Positions 9,979 through 22,562 are shown, counted from the first letter of the stretch. The stretch: 64,000 nucleotides of DNA from Megalopta genalis (GCF_051020955.1 NC_135018.1:3820814-3884813), one strand, 5' to 3'. Numbers and translations are program-made. The notes: a model not told the origin generated them from the sequence alone.

Positions 9979-11636
9979 GTAATATCATCTAATACAGTCT
10001 TGAAACTTGAAAGTGAAGGACTCCGTAACACGTGGGCAGGCGATAATTAAAATATTCCATCGAGTAATCAAGAAACTCGACGGCCGATTACGTCATTTGA
10101 AACGCAACATGGGAGAGTCGCGTGACATGGTAAAAGGTGTCCAGTTCGATCGCGATTCACCATTTACAAGATTCTTCCTTATTCATTTTTTATATATTGA
10201 TTCGCGATAGCAATATTGTACAATTATTTCTTGCATAAGGGTGAAACATTACGTCGCAATCCTCTTTGCGAACGGTAAAACCGAGCTCGGAAGTAATAAA
10301 TACATTTACGAAAAGAGAATTCGAGTATCATCTTCGGACCTTTTTTACAAACATTTTTTGAACATTTTACAAACATTTCTGACTATAGCACTTTTTAGAG
10401 TACTATTTTTCTATTGATCTTTTGCACATATTTTTACGATTATAAGCAACATTTTGCGGATGTCGCGGAAAGTTCCAGCATATTTCATGAAAATTCTTTG
10501 TATACCATTTTATACGAACGTCGCCCGCTGCTGGAACACGATGTCCCGCATATGCCAATGCTTCTAACATATTTTTAGAAAACGGCAATTAAAAAGAAAT
10601 TTATTTCCTCCGTGACGCATTCTGAAAGTATAAAAATAAACGTGGAATCTGAGATGAATAGAACTGTTTAAATTAAAAACGGTATATATATATATGTTCG
10701 GAGGTCTAATTAGAATTCGAAGGTCTTTCCATCATTGTGTTGCCTCGAAAATTATTTTCGTAATCTAGTAAACGTAAAATTCTATGTCGAAATTGTAAAA
10801 AATAAGACGTCGAAATGCTTTTTATATTCTATGATCTAATAATGTGCAGAAAATTAAGAAATCTTTGAAATTGAAGATTTCAGTTTTTGTCTTTATTAAA
10901 TGAGTTTCATCCGAAAATGTGCTTCGGATGCTCGAACTTTCAAGAACGTTGATATTCTTATGTTGCAATATACTTTCGGTATTCTGACACGGTTCCAAGA
11001 AAAATTCCCGACCCGACGTTTTCGGGAGCTCGTCCCAGCTCTTTCGTATGTAACTAAATAACTACATAAAATCGATCGCACAGAGAGTAGATATCATGAC
11101 ACAAATACTTTAAATAATTTCTAAATGATGCGTTTCATGAGAAATGTACAAGCATATATAAAAGTTGCCAGAATTATGTTTTGATCGTATAGTTAATGTT
11201 CGTTTCGCATTGGACCATAGGATTTTGACATTTCGTAGATTTGAGTATCAAACTTCGTTCTTTCCAATGGAATATTTTATTTATTATTTGAAGATCGGGG
11301 TTTTCATGAAGAAAATGTAAATATTCTTAAGACAAAATTAATTCCACAATTTTAGTATTATTGGAAATATTTATTTCAAGCAAAATAGAGTACGCAAGAT
11401 TGGAGTCGTTAGATTTGTATAATTCTGGAAAAGCACTTGTGCTTGACTAGCCTTCAAATCTCATGTTTGAGTTACGTCTATTCAATCACTTTTTGTTCTT
11501 CTAATTACGGAATACCGCGCGCAGTTCTCCAAAGAAGTTACCAAGAAGATGTAAAATGAGAAAGGAGTGATAACTGTGTTATTCCTCATGGTACACGAGA
11601 TAAGAGCCAGACAACGATCAACGTAATCGGCCACTA
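9979..11636. other. Interval without recognised features
   Basis: No supported gene. A short (TA)n run occurs near 10684-10695. Short open frames in both strands show no domain. Confidence 0.5.
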
Positions 11637-11717
11637 TTAACACATTGTTGACCAGCAGTTTACGATGTCTGGGCATAAGTACACGAGTTAATTCGTGACC
11701 GATCATCAATGTGTTAA
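11637..11717. mobile_element. Very short TTAA-flanked MITE (CACATT type)
   Basis: TTAA lies at both ends (11637-11640 and 11714-11717). Inverted termini are CACATTGTTGACCAGC and, in reverse complement, CACATTGATGATCGGT. At 81 bp including target sites it is only a pair of termini with a minimal spacer. The CACATT terminus is shared with the larger element at 26771-26999. Confidence 0.65.
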
Positions 11718-13100
11718 CACTCTAATTCAAAATGTTGGTTGTTCCTATTTAATCGAGACAGTCGAGATAAAAAAAAAATTGAATTCATTGTTTCCTTACT
11801 TTTATTTCGCGAATAATATTTGCATGAATAACCTTTTGTCTGCTTTAAGTTGCTTGTGAAACTGGAGATCATTTCATTGTACTACTGCGCGGAGAAAATT
11901 CAAGTGCATATATGTCACTAAATCATTTTCAACGGTATAAACTTTATCATTAATCTTTTGTTGTTATGAAATGAAATTGTCGTAAAGCCTAAATACTGAT
12001 AATCGAAATCAAATATAATAATATTTAGATAACAATGAGAATGTGACAAATTATATAATTATTATATCTAATTTAAATTTCCTGGAAAATAAATAACTGA
12101 ATCCACATTTTTTTAGTGCACGATGGAAACTAATTCCCACCAACGGGCCATTCATGCCAAATACCATTTCCATCGCAAAGGACTAATTACTGCGGATTCT
12201 ACGTTACATATGTATATAGGTATAACGTTCACTGACTTGTGCCTGACCCTTTCTCTTGGATTAGATTAGGGGAGATTTCTTGGAATGCATGCGACCCTTG
12301 TACTGCAACTAGGTCACTTCTTATCATTTTTATACTACAACTTTTGGCACTGAAACCTGCATATACATTGAAATAGTTATATTGAACGATATGACACAGC
12401 GAGGGTAGTCCCGGTCACGCATATTAACAGTATACAGTACGTTAACCTCTTACAGTTCATTAACTCACATGGTGTACCAATAGCGTCGAGAATTTTAGAC
12501 ATTCACGAGAAGTAACAGTATAAACGAGCATTGTCGTTAATTAATATTTCTTAGCCAATCATTCTCGAAACAAAAAATCATTTTACGAATCTTAAGAATC
12601 ATGTTGTATATTAAATTATATAAATTTTCATATATCTGAAACTCGTCATTGTAATATTATAAAATTATATTAATAAACAAATGAGTTTATTATAACGTTC
12701 AGTTTGAGACAATTTAAAAGTGATTTGAACTTTCAAAGTGTTCGAACACTTTATCACGCTGTTTAAATACTTGTATTGGGTCGTTAGACGATTTTTAAGC
12801 GATCAGAGTAAAAAAATTTCTTGACATTTTTCTGATAGCTTTGAAATCTTATTAAAAGCTACATTGTTTTATATTTGGTAGATGTACAAGAATATTTATT
12901 ATTCTATATCGATCTTGCTATTCTACTATAGTTATCCCATTTACTTAGTTCGTATACATCAACTACATTCGATTTTGATAAACGCTCAAATAATTCCTCC
13001 ATATTCACGGTGTTGGTCGAACATTTTGTACAAAAGGGGTAGCGGCAACAAGAGGATAAAGAAACATTGGCAGCAAGAAATATTATGGACGTTGCCAAAA
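11718..13100. other. A+T-rich interval, no gene seen
   Basis: Nothing assignable. Short overlapping frames between 12882 and 13207 lie on opposite strands and are not supported. Confidence 0.5.
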
Positions 13101-13660
13101 CTGTAAATAATGGTTCGAAAGTGTGAACACGTGACCACCGTTATCATCCCGCAACGCGAGAAACAACGCGTTCGTAGAAACAGAACACAAAAGAAAACAT
13201 AACGCAAGAGTAAAATCGTCCGTGGGCCGGTGCTAATTTCCAGTCGTGAAAATCGAGCGACTGCGATGAAAAAGGGAACAAGAAACCGAAAGAAACGTTT
13301 TCCCTTTCAACCATACACGGTATCGCGTTTCGGTGGCGCTTGCACGTTCTTCAGGCTAAACGCGGCTATTGCATGTGCATCGATAGATGCACACTCGATG
13401 ACGTAATGGTCAGAGCCGGAGCGTAACCGCACTCTTCACGTAACATACCCTTGACTCTCCTAATGAGTATCGTACATTCGTTACGTGTGTTACGCTTCGC
13501 GGGCAGACGTGTGCACGCATCGCGCGGAGGCGCACCGATCACCGTGCAGATTGCACTCTGCTCGAACCAGAAAACAAAAGAAGCTTCTTTTCTTAATAGT
13601 TTTCCACGCGTCGAAATCTTGAATCTCGCGCGTACTTTGAATTTTCCATGGTTCACTCAT
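13101..13660. promoter_or_regulatory. CpG-rich island, candidate regulatory region
   Basis: CpG-dense block (for example ACGTGTGTTACGCTTCGCGG near 13482) between A+T-rich flanks. Open frames on both strands overlap almost completely (13366-13656 minus, 13451-13705 plus) and neither resembles a known family. Treated as non-coding. Confidence 0.25.
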
Positions 13661-13740
13661 GTATTGCAACCCGACCTGGATAAAAATATTTCAACTAAGA
13701 AATAGAAATATTTTCATACATACAATATTTTCATCAAATC

Positions 13741-13885
13741 TATTTTTGTGCGCTCGTTTTTATGTGATCTTTTGTGCGACTTTTTTCTGCGGTCCCTACC
13801 TACCGCACAAAAACAGATCATATACCGTATAAAATAATCGCCCCAAAAAATCGTATAAAAAAAGACCGCACGAAAACAGGTTTGA
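13741..13885. repeat. Loose inverted repeat around GTGCGGT-type words
   Basis: TTTTGTGCGACTTTTTTCTG followed by CGGTC on the left is mirrored by CCGCACAAAAACAG and GACCGCACGAAAACAGG on the right. Pairing is imperfect and no target-site duplication is evident. It may be an eroded fold-back element. Confidence 0.3.
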
Positions 13886-14849
13886 GTGTATACCATCCCT
13901 CTCAACTGCGCTTTCGTATCCTTCGTTAAATAAAAAAATAGTAATTTATTTCTGTATTAAATGAAATACTGATTGAAATACTTAATTGATGTTGCAAATA
14001 CAAATACATTACGACGCGTAAAACTCTGTTTTATATATATTGTTCTACATCGAAGGAAAGTAATGCTAGACTGCACCTCGGTTTCAATATTTTTAGAACA
14101 AATGGAATTAATGACATTGCACATGTTACGTTATAATCAAGGTAGTACGTGACGATAATATTTGAATTCGATGGACAAACGTCGATATCATACGAAGCGT
14201 TTACGCTATCACTATCAAATTAGATAATAAAGGATAGAAATTAGATAATAATGTAGAATTTATTGAAAATTTCCACTCAGAGATGATGACGTGCGTGGAT
14301 GTAGTGGTCAACAAAAAGATACTGCATCTGGTACCAGTTCCATGAATTTCACATAAATAGTAAGAAGTTAACGAATGCACACTTTAAGGATTGTGACGTC
14401 AAGACGCTAAATATAATTGCATGTTGTTTAGCATTTCATGATTATGTTACGATTCGTGTTGATCAATGCGTATAGAATTTTATATTCTCAGAAACAACAA
14501 TATGAACGTCGTACATTGGCTAATTCGGTCGTTAGCCCCGAATTTTAGTCACAAAGAATGGATACCCAAATATTTAATGAACTAATTCTAGAAAATAAAC
14601 TCTACTTTACTACTCTGTAAAAGAAACATGATAAAAAGTCTCATTATACGCATGCAAACTCGTATTTTAATTAGTACAAATGACCATTTTTGTCTTTGTA
14701 CTTGAAATGTATTTTTATTCACACTTGAAATAATTTTTGTCTTGCCTTATAAAACATTCTTTAAACAGCGTTTTTATCTGTTCAGCTATTACAGTAAACT
14801 AAACTGTTGATAATGTTTATTTTTAAGGCACTATCTGTGACTATTGACA
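13886..14849. other. A+T-rich interval, no gene seen
   Basis: Nothing assignable. Confidence 0.5.
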
Positions 14850-15040
14850 TTAAGCTACCAAACCAGTCAAAACGAAATTGCAAAAATGTTTCGACGAGTA
14901 ATTTCGCGATAGACTATACTTTATTCGAAAATATGTTGTAATGGAATTCGTATGAAGTTTGAATAAAGCGAATCTTGTCAATGTTATAAAACAATATACA
15001 TTAGTTGCATATACGTAGGGCTTGGTGGTTTTAGTGTTAA
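14850..15040. mobile_element. TTAA-flanked MITE, same subfamily as 20.1 kb
   Basis: The left end is TTAAGCTACCAAACCAGTCA followed by AAACGAAATTGCAAAAATG. The right end in reverse complement is TTAACACTAAAACCACCAAG. Both ends and the internal GTCAAAACG...TTGCAA block match the element at 20052-20253. TTAA duplication suggests piggyBac-type mobilisation. No open frame. Confidence 0.65.
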
Positions 15041-15851
15041 GTTACTAATCCGTAGTTATTAAGACATAACTGATTTGCAAAATAATAAAAATTTTGAGAG
15101 ACTGATGCATTTGCGACTCTAACGGGTTTCACGCTTACTGTTCGCGCTTGTTTTCACGCCTGATGGCCCGACTTAAACGAATGGCTTCGTGAATGCAGTT
15201 TCCATTCAGCGACAACAACAAATATTAGTAAGCTGGGATTTCGAACGACTGATCTTTTCTATCGGTAAAACCGCACCTACCAATAATAGTGTTACGTCTT
15301 TTCGAATCTGCAGCCTGTTATAATAGTACCGCGGGCAGCATTTACACGCACCTTGGTTTAGCATCGAACAAACCGACTCTTGCTGCAAATAAAACACAGC
15401 GACGCTTCGCGTCGTGTCGTGTCGTATCGTGTCGTGTCGGTTATACAGGCCGTTGTTGACTGCGACCAGATACAATGAATGAAAAATTGCGACATGAGCA
15501 GAACCGGCGATACTGCGTTTTTCCAGATAGCGGGAAACGACCTTGATCGGAAGCCCCGTTCAAAGAGCCGTCGCGCAGTTACCTGCGTACAAGTATGTAT
15601 CTCGTACCTACTCAAGATATTTTGCGTATCCTATTTCCGTGATGTGGCGTGGCCGCGACTTAAGCAACTGATCTCCTAAGTCCTGCTCAGCAATTTCTAA
15701 CATTCTATGTGTTTAGTTTGATCCTCTAACGGTCGATCGGGCTCGTGAGATTTTGTTACATCAATTTCGAATTAAATATTTTGAACTTCATTTCGATAGC
15801 AAATTAAATTGGAAAAGACATATTCAGGAAAAAACCTAGACAATCCGTGTG
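15041..15851. other. Moderately GC-rich interval with a (GTCGT)n array
   Basis: Composition is higher in G+C between about 15120 and 15660. Overlapping open frames on both strands (15206-15475, 15358-15615 minus; 15479-15679 plus) have no recognisable domain and one runs through the (GTCGT)n array. No gene called. Confidence 0.4.
15411..15439. repeat. (GTCGT)n pentanucleotide array, about 6 units
   Basis: Consecutive GTCGT units with one variant (ATCGT). Confidence 0.85.
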
Positions 15852-16054
15852 CAGTAAATTCTCCTCAAGTTCTCTCCAACCTGTAAACAAAAATGGACAA
15901 TTTAGGAAGATGAGATAGGATTTTATTTGGGCTTCACGGCTCATTTTTTTTTTAATTATAAAAACTGGGTGCAAGGCTCGAGTAATCGTATCTCCTCTTC
16001 CCAAATTGTCCATTTTTGTTTACAAGCTGAAGGAAAATTAGGGAGTATTTACTG
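15852..16054. mobile_element. Family B MITE, older copy
   Basis: Left CAGTAAATTCTCC and right GGGAGTATTTACTG are inverted termini. Subterminal blocks AAAAATGGACAATTTAGGAAG and AAATTGTCCATTTTTGTT form the inner arms. The same plan and the central GGCTC...AGGCTCGAGTAATCGT words occur in the cleaner copy at 41412-41628. TA follows the right end and the left flank has mutated to TG. CAGT termini with TA target sites indicate Tc1/mariner-type mobilisation. Small frames on both strands here are artefacts of the palindrome. Confidence 0.8.
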
Positions 16055-16543
16055 TATTGGCTTACAGGCAACCATTCAAAACAAAGTATCAACAACAAAC
16101 TATGACTACATAAAAGAATTTTAGCGTATGCTGGCCGACGTCGGCCAGTTGGTTCGCATAGATAGTTGCTAGTACATAATTTCTTACTAGTGACGCCCAC
16201 ATGGTGGAACAGACATCGGCTGGCTCGCGGAAACTTATCCTTATAGTGACGTCCCTTTGACGAAATTGATATCGGCATGTCCATACCGGCATTTCCTTAC
16301 CGAAACACTAAAATCGCATCAAATCTCCGACCACACAAAGCCACTAGGTCCTTGGCTCGTTACAAGATAAGAACTTTCTTCAACAACGATGAATTTCGAA
16401 ATCTAGTTAAATATTAATGTCACTCATATACATATGTGATCGACGCAACACGCAACGTGTTAAAAAGAAAATAGTCTGGTCAATGTAGATATGAAAAAAA
16501 TAAAATACGAAGGAGTTACTATTTTCGAATTTAGTTGAATTAT
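16055..16543. other. Interval without recognised features
   Basis: A short palindromic word, GGCCGACGTCGGCC (16133-16146), is present. Minus-strand frames at 15952-16292 overlap each other and are not supported. Confidence 0.45.
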
Positions 16544-16755
16544 TTAACACTTCGACCGCCGCGTTACCCTGAGATTTGAAAGCTAATTTTGACGATAACC
16601 TATTATGTATATCTTCCTAATTTGACTAGGATTCGCGAAACGTTAGAATTTAAAGAAAAAATTTGATTAAATGAAATACATTGATTTATACAATTGTTGA
16701 GATTGTTAGAGTAGTTAGTAATTAGTTAGTTAGTAATTAGTTAGTGAAGTGTTAA
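16544..16755. mobile_element. TTAA-flanked MITE (CACTTC type)
   Basis: TTAACACTTC at the left and GAAGTGTTAA at the right are exact inverted termini with TTAA on both sides. The left arm contains CGACCGCCGCGTTACC. A related GGTCGCCGCGTTAC block lies in the right arm of the element at 26771-26999, so the two are probably distant relatives. A TTAGTTAG-rich short tandem array (16711-16745) occupies the right side. Length is 212 bp with no coding capacity. Confidence 0.7.
16711..16745. repeat. Short tandem array of TAGTTAGTAAT-type units
   Basis: TTAGTTAG and TAGTAAT words alternate. Lies inside the TTAA element. Confidence 0.75.
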
Positions 16756-16859
16756 GAGAAATGTTTTTCATATTTTGGAGTATTCTGCAGTAGAATGTTA
16801 GATGTCTTCTTCATAGTCTCTATTAGAATGTCTTCTACTAAAAGAGTCGCCGCGAATTA

Positions 16860-17240
16860 GCAATTCCAAGTACTCCTCCACGTTTTTTTTTTATGTGACG
16901 TAATAGCTTTCCATGGATCGGGAAGATTTTTTTTTCGACACGATCGTTCCAAGGGATTTGCGTGTGGTGTAATCTTGACTGACGCGCCGCCGTACTTTCC
17001 GAACGAATTCGTGGCACTTCGAAACCCAATGACGAAACAACGCCGGCAGCGTCCGCCCCGACCGACCATCGCATCAGAACTTTCGTCGAGGAAATTCTGT
17101 TCTTGCCATCGGTGTTTCAGCCACGAATTCCGACGGTATCCTTGACCTTCCGCTCTTATTTACTTTCCACTGCTGCCCGAGGAATTCTATTTTGGCAGAG
17201 AAAAACTATTCCGAGACAATAATATCAGCTCGCCCCACGA
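16860..17240. promoter_or_regulatory. Small GC-rich island, candidate regulatory region
   Basis: CpG-rich block centred near 17000-17090. Two overlapping minus-strand frames (16838-17074 and 16857-17069) are rich in Arg, Ser and Lys with no domain. Called non-coding with low confidence. Confidence 0.2.
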
Positions 17241-18280
17241 GTCCTGTCGTTTTCTTACTTCGAATACACACACACAATTCTAATATTTATATAGTTACGT
17301 TTAATTATCAATATGCAGACTAACTTGTTGATTCCTGTTTTTATCTATTCTAATCAAAGCGAGATAAAATTTAAGTATAACCGTTTAATTTTTACTTGAA
17401 AAAATTTTGGTTACTAATTAATGATTAATAAATGACTAGATTATTGCTAGTTTTTATATTGACTAGAATTATATTGGCTAGAATTTTATATTGATTACGA
17501 ATAACACACACCATTATCGACAGAATTTTATTTTAGTTACTTATTATATTTTAGTCCGGTTCTACATTGTTTATAAATAATCCATTCCTTTGTCTCATTT
17601 AATCGAAAAAAGATATTCACGTCGATGTTTGTTATGAAATTCGGAAACAGTAGTTTGTTACATTTTATTTGGGCCATTCTGTATTTATCTATTGATGTAT
17701 TGCATCGAACATAAAACTCAGTTGAGTAACATGGTCTTGCGGCTATGGACGATATAACGTCACTCAATGAGCCGTAGTTTATTCTATATATTTTTCATTT
17801 GCTGTATATGCAAATGGCAGACAATTTCAAAACATTGTCGAATGAAAAAAATGTGTTCAAGATGAGTGGGACAAATTAGAAATGAAAAATTTAATAGATT
17901 TTTTCAAACAAAATTAAACTGGCGTAATTCAATTCAATTCTATTTGTATATGTTCATAGTCGTCTTATAAAAATCGTTTTTATAAAAACAAAACCTTGAT
18001 TGTAATGTTAAATAAATAATCATCACTTATTCACTCGTTCTATTCAACGATACGATTTTTTTTGAAAATGTTTATCTTAAATAATTACAAATAAAAAGAC
18101 ATTAGATTGAGATACAACATTTCAATTAGGAAATTCAAAACAAAATTGTACACTAATAAAAATAACAGTATATTGTTGTGATTTGACTTGAAAACATTCT
18201 CGATGTTAATTTCAAGCGTTCGATATCGCCGAAATTTTTATCGCGTCAAAAATTCTTCAGTTGTCAGTATAACTGGTAAT
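17241..18280. other. A+T-rich interval, no gene seen
   Basis: Nothing assignable; one short minus-strand frame at 17537-17767 lacks features. Confidence 0.5.
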
Positions 18281-18434
18281 CGGTTGGTGAAAGGTCAGGG
18301 GATTATGCATATATATATAGCGTATGCGGTATGAATTCCTAATTGTAACGTTGAATCTTTCCGTAAGTTATTTTGGTTCAATCCGTGGGATTAATTAAAG
18401 TGATGATCACTTTTCCTGAACTTTCACCAACCAC
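18281..18434. mobile_element. Fold-back element with GGTTGGTGAAAG termini
   Basis: GGTTGGTGAAAGGTCAGGGG near the left pairs with CCTGAACTTTCACCAACCAC near the right with few mismatches. A small palindrome AAAGTGATGATCACTTT adjoins the right arm. Target-site duplication could not be fixed, so outer borders may extend some bases further. Probably another short non-autonomous DNA transposon, class unknown. Confidence 0.5.
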
Positions 18435-18812
18435 ACACTCTAATGACCAGACAGCATTTCTTAATCAATAAAGTGTTTGACAAGATTGAATGATATTATC
18501 ACTATCGAATTAACTTTTCAAGTCGATACACGAAAAATTCTGCGAATAAGAAATCAGTACATGGCATGTTTTTCACTGAAATATACGTATAATATAATAA
18601 ATAAGAACTGAATTGAAAAAGCTCACAGTCATGGTCAATTCACTGCTATCGAGAAGACAATGTTAAACTTTTTTTAAAAAAATGCTTATAAACATTTTTA
18701 TCATACAACTTCGTTAATTGTTGTGCATTTAATGAACCAAAACATAAATGAATAATCTTGTACCAATGAATACTGCGGCATAATATCAATACATACTACT
18801 AAATTCTCGTCA
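18435..18812. other. Interval without recognised features
   Basis: Nothing assignable. Confidence 0.5.
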
Positions 18813-18900
18813 CTCTGCGGATCTTTATGCAAAATAAAAATATTCTGTGCCAATATACAAAATTTCTTTCCTTAACAATTATAATACGATAACAATAGTA
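18813..18900. mobile_element. Family A MITE, left part only
   Basis: CTCTGCGGATCTTTATGCAA followed by AATAAAAAT is a good match to the family A left terminus (compare 34450). No matching right end within the next 300 bp, so the copy is truncated. The right limit given is arbitrary. Confidence 0.6.
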
Positions 18901-19299
18901 TATTGAGATTCTCAAAGTTCTTCGCAAATTCTTTACCATAGTTTTTCATCTCAGTTTTTCAGTTCCGTCGTAAACGCGTCACGTTCACAGTCTGCACATC
19001 AAAAACATGCGTTTGTATTGCATTATTGCAACGGTGTACGTTAAAGTCCAGTATATATCACTCGAAAAATAAATAATTCGTTATTGAACACCTCCAAACA
19101 GTCCATCACAGATTGGTGGCACTAGACTTGATATATTACAATAACTATGAAATTATCGAATCTGAAAACTCCAACACACAGATCGCACGACTTACTGCTC
19201 TAAAACCAAACAAAATCGAAAAGGTACCGGATACTAAATATTTCGATCCTCGTTATGAACTGTTCAACTCGAAATCAATTCAACGAATAATACCTCCGT
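18901..19299. other. Interval without recognised features
   Basis: Nothing assignable; the plus-strand frame 19113-19301 has no domain. Confidence 0.45.
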
Positions 19300-19920
19300 G
19301 AAACGAGCAGAAAGCAAGCGAGAAGTACTTATCGAGAACCAGCACGCTCGTTCATGCTCACGACGACACCGGTTCGCATAAAAATCCGCGCGCTTTTCGC
19401 GCGTCACGGTACCGCTCTCCAAAGTTGTTTTTTCTTCGACGCTTTTTTTTCGTTCATCGAGTGTCAAGTAGGTTCAAGAACACGCTCTTTGAGCGTAGCC
19501 GAGTTGCGTCACATTTCAATGATCACTCGCGCGCCCGTGCGCGTGTGTGCTCGCGCGTCTGCATGCGTGCATCGGTCCAACACGCGCGCGCGTGTTACCG
19601 AATATTTTATGCGGGACACCGTATCTCGCCGTGAGAAAAAGCAAAAGAGAAAATGAGATTCTCGCCGAGAGAAATGGAGAGAAGAGACAAAGTGAGGAGG
19701 CACGGGCTCGAAACTGTTGAGGACGGAGCGACGAGGATCGACAAGTATGACGACCACAGGGGACAGGGAGGCCAAAGAAGATGGCGGCGAAGAGGGACGA
19801 GAAGGGGCACGCGAGGTCACTGCCTCGAATCGGAGATCAGGCCCAATCAGTTCGAGACAGATAAAACTCATGTCGCGGTTCCCCGGCAAAAGCTTTCTGG
19901 CACTTCGCACGATTAGTGTG
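19300..19920. promoter_or_regulatory. Large CpG-rich island with alternating CG/TG tract
   Basis: One of the strongest GC-rich blocks. It contains GCGCGCCCGTGCGCGTGTGT (19527-19546) and ACACGCGCGCGCGTGTTACC (19580-19599), which alternate purine and pyrimidine and could adopt left-handed DNA. At least seven open frames of 66-133 codons overlap in four or more reading frames on both strands, which shows that composition and not coding selection keeps them open. Candidate promoter or first non-coding exon; no strand assigned. Confidence 0.35.
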
Positions 19921-20051
19921 AAAGAAAAATCTTCTTGTTCCCTATCGTGTCCTTATGCTGACTTTGCAACCGATTAGTGTTACACAGTAGTGGCTTGCCG
20001 ATGAATGGTCAAAATGTACTCTCAGGAGACAAAGCGTTATACGAAGCAGCA

Positions 20052-20253
20052 TTGATGCTAACCGAGCCGGTCAAAACGCCCGGTTTCGCAATTTTTCTCT
20101 TCCAAAGTTGCTGTAATTCTGTAGACTCTTACGTAGGAAACGATTGAATGAATTTTTTAATCTGAACAAAATGGCGAAAGATTTAAATCAATCAACATTA
20201 TCATAAAGTAATGTGCGCCAATTACTTTTAGGACTCGGCAGATTTAGTGTTAA
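20052..20253. mobile_element. TTAA-flanked MITE, same subfamily as 14.9 kb
   Basis: The right terminus in reverse complement is TTAACACTAAATCTGCCGAG. The left part carries CTAACCGAGCCGGTCAAAAC and then GGTTTCGCAATTTTTC, matching the left arm of the 14850 element. The left target site has decayed to TTGA. The interior is non-coding. A solo terminus of the same type lies at 54027-54060. Confidence 0.6.
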
Positions 20254-20973
20254 GCTTTAGAGAGCTGGCATTTTTGCATTGAATAAAGCCGAATTTCTCT
20301 TAACCTTTAACTGGTGTAATGATGCTCATAAAAATGACCTATATCGTGGTCATGATAGATTCCAAATAAAAAGTGCAAGAGAACGTGTTAACCCTTAACT
20401 ACACATCTATTGAAGCTTACGTGGCCGCCGCCGTTTTCGTAAAATCTTTCGGTTTGATCAGAATTTATATGAAAATTTTGCACAGCTATATTTAATTAAA
20501 TTCTGTTACGAATAGATTGTGATTGGTCCTAATCTTTTGACCAGAAGATGTACGTTATACGACGTTTTTGGTTTGTTCGGAAAACAAAGAAATTCTTCCA
20601 GCAGGCTACGTGACGCCATGTTGCCTGGCATACATGGTATAATGAGATAGAGCAGAAGAACTCGTTGTCTACTAGAATTACGCGTAAATGATATACGAAC
20701 CTGATGAACGTCTCCGCGAGTATTTTGCATAGTACGAGAAATATCATTGCGACATGTGAATGGTATTTAATATCGTAGAATGGAATTCATGTGGTTACGT
20801 ATTAATTTTAAAATGTATTCATTTTTATCTATTAATTTTTTATTCGTTATTTGACATTTATTCTAATTTATCAAGTTGGAAAGGGAAACAGAGAACAACA
20901 TTTTTCCAACAGAAATTATCTATCTATATATCAAGCTTACATATTACTTACCTTTTGTTTAAAATACTTGTAT
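20254..20973. other. Interval with two solo TTAA termini
   Basis: TTAACCTTTAACTGGTG begins at 20300 and TTAACCCTTAACTACAC at 20388. Both resemble the left terminus of the element at 42584-42703, and the first contains a small hairpin (ATGACC...GGTCAT). Right ends were not found, so these are relics. Overlapping minus frames at 20506-20747 are unsupported. Confidence 0.4.
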
Positions 20974-21015
20974 TATTATAACTCAAAATATATATCTATA
21001 TATTGAGTTATAATA
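20974..21015. repeat. Near-perfect 42-bp A/T palindrome
   Basis: TATTATAACTCAA pairs exactly with TTGAGTTATAATA around an ATATATATCTATATA centre. No coding content. Confidence 0.8.
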
Positions 21016-22404
21016 TTTAATTTTCGTAAATTAACTGAATAATAAATATTTTAAAACGTTGGTATGTGATGTAAGATTGATTGTAGGTATACAAAGTTCA
21101 TTGCGGTTCCAAAAATGAATTTCTGATCATTCTTGCAATAATAAAGTATCAATTTCGTACTTTTTAGCACTTCATTGTGTTTTCAATTTGATATGACTAG
21201 CAATGTAACAAAACTTCCAAAAAATGTTCCATAAGATGTGTCCAATTGCCTTTTTCTAGAAAGAAGAGATCGAATATCTCTATAAAATACTTTTCTTTTG
21301 TAATTTATCAGATTATTTATGAATCCACATTGATTTTTACGTTTTATCGTCCATTGTCAATACGAAAGGATTGAAGGTTACTTTGAATACCCTTCCCCAG
21401 CTATAACCCTTGTAAGATAACTTACACAACTTTACTGAGTGAACTTAAACTTTGTTGAGGAAGCTAAGAGGAATTATTCAAAGCGGTGGTTTATTGGGGA
21501 TGAAAAGTGTTTCAAGAAAGTCCAACTGATAATTAGGTTAACGAATATGAGAGTACTGATTGTGTGGGTGATGTCAAAATTCCTTCGCCTAAGATGTCGC
21601 TATTAATAGTTACGATACAGCAAACTTATGAATTTTAGCAGATCATAAGCCTGCTCTCCAATTTCCAACAACTGAAGTTAAATTATTTGGTATCTAGGCA
21701 AAGGCAGTAAACACTATAAGCTAAACTAAAATTCGGACTAAACTAAAGTAGTAATAGTAACATATATCATGGTAACGAACGCGTTAACCTCAACGTGCAC
21801 TGTGCGAATCTATTAATAATTTAAACGTCTCAATAAAATGGCGTATAATATGCGCATGACTGATATATATGTATGTACTACGATACTCTTATCTTTTCGA
21901 ATCTCGTTTAAAGATGCACAGACTCGTCAGCGCGACTTAAATGTTAGCTCAAGTGTGCCAGAAGAAACAAAAACACGCATAAACTCAAAAATTGCTGGTG
22001 GATCGGCCCATTTCACAGATCGTTCGCTTCGTTCGTGGTCTGTATAACCAAGAAACATTAATGATAATTATTACGCCTGTGATAGACATTCAAAGATACA
22101 AGGAAGTTCTGTTCAGAGTGAAATTTTCGAAACTTATAATTTAGATGCTAGATTGCGGAAGCTTATTTATAGGTACATTTACATACACATTGCTGCTTGC
22201 TGTATATAAAACGCAATAAATATTGAATTTTGACTAAATATTTCTCTACGTTGGCTATTAATTCTCGCATCAGAGTTAATTTCGTAGTTTTAGTAAACGT
22301 ATGTATTATTAATTTTATACAACCTTCTTCGAACGCAGAGCAGTGTCCGAAATTATTTTGATATCTTTAAATCTACATTTTTTTATTGGTTAAAGTAGAG
22401 AGCT
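21016..22404. other. A+T-rich interval, no gene seen
   Basis: Nothing assignable; the short plus-strand frame 21838-22047 has no domain. Confidence 0.5.
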
Positions 22405-22500
22405 TTTTTATTTTCTTTTGTCTTTCCAAGTAATAGTAAAATTAAAAAAAGCATGTTAGTCATTGTCTAGTAGACTAGTTCCCCAGTCATCTAAAATAAA
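22405..22500. mobile_element. Family C fold-back, fragment of one arm
   Basis: AAATTAAAAAAAGCATGTTA then GTCATTGTCTAGTAGACTAG and AGTCATCTA match the right arm of the large element at 25521-26152. The rest of the element is missing, and the break falls at the start of a tandem array. Confidence 0.7.
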
Positions 22501-22501
22501 A

Positions 22502-22562
22502 GTTACATAGTTACATAGTTACATAGTTAGTTAAATAGTTACATAGTTACATAGTACATAGT
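22502..22562. repeat. GTTACATA tandem array, about 6 units
   Basis: Units of GTTACATA with variants (GTTAGTTAAATA) run for about 60 bp, abutting the family C fragment. Confidence 0.85.

Noticed and set aside
19353..19977. Set of overlapping 66-133 codon frames
   Set aside because: Open simultaneously in several frames on both strands, as expected for GC-rich DNA with few stops.
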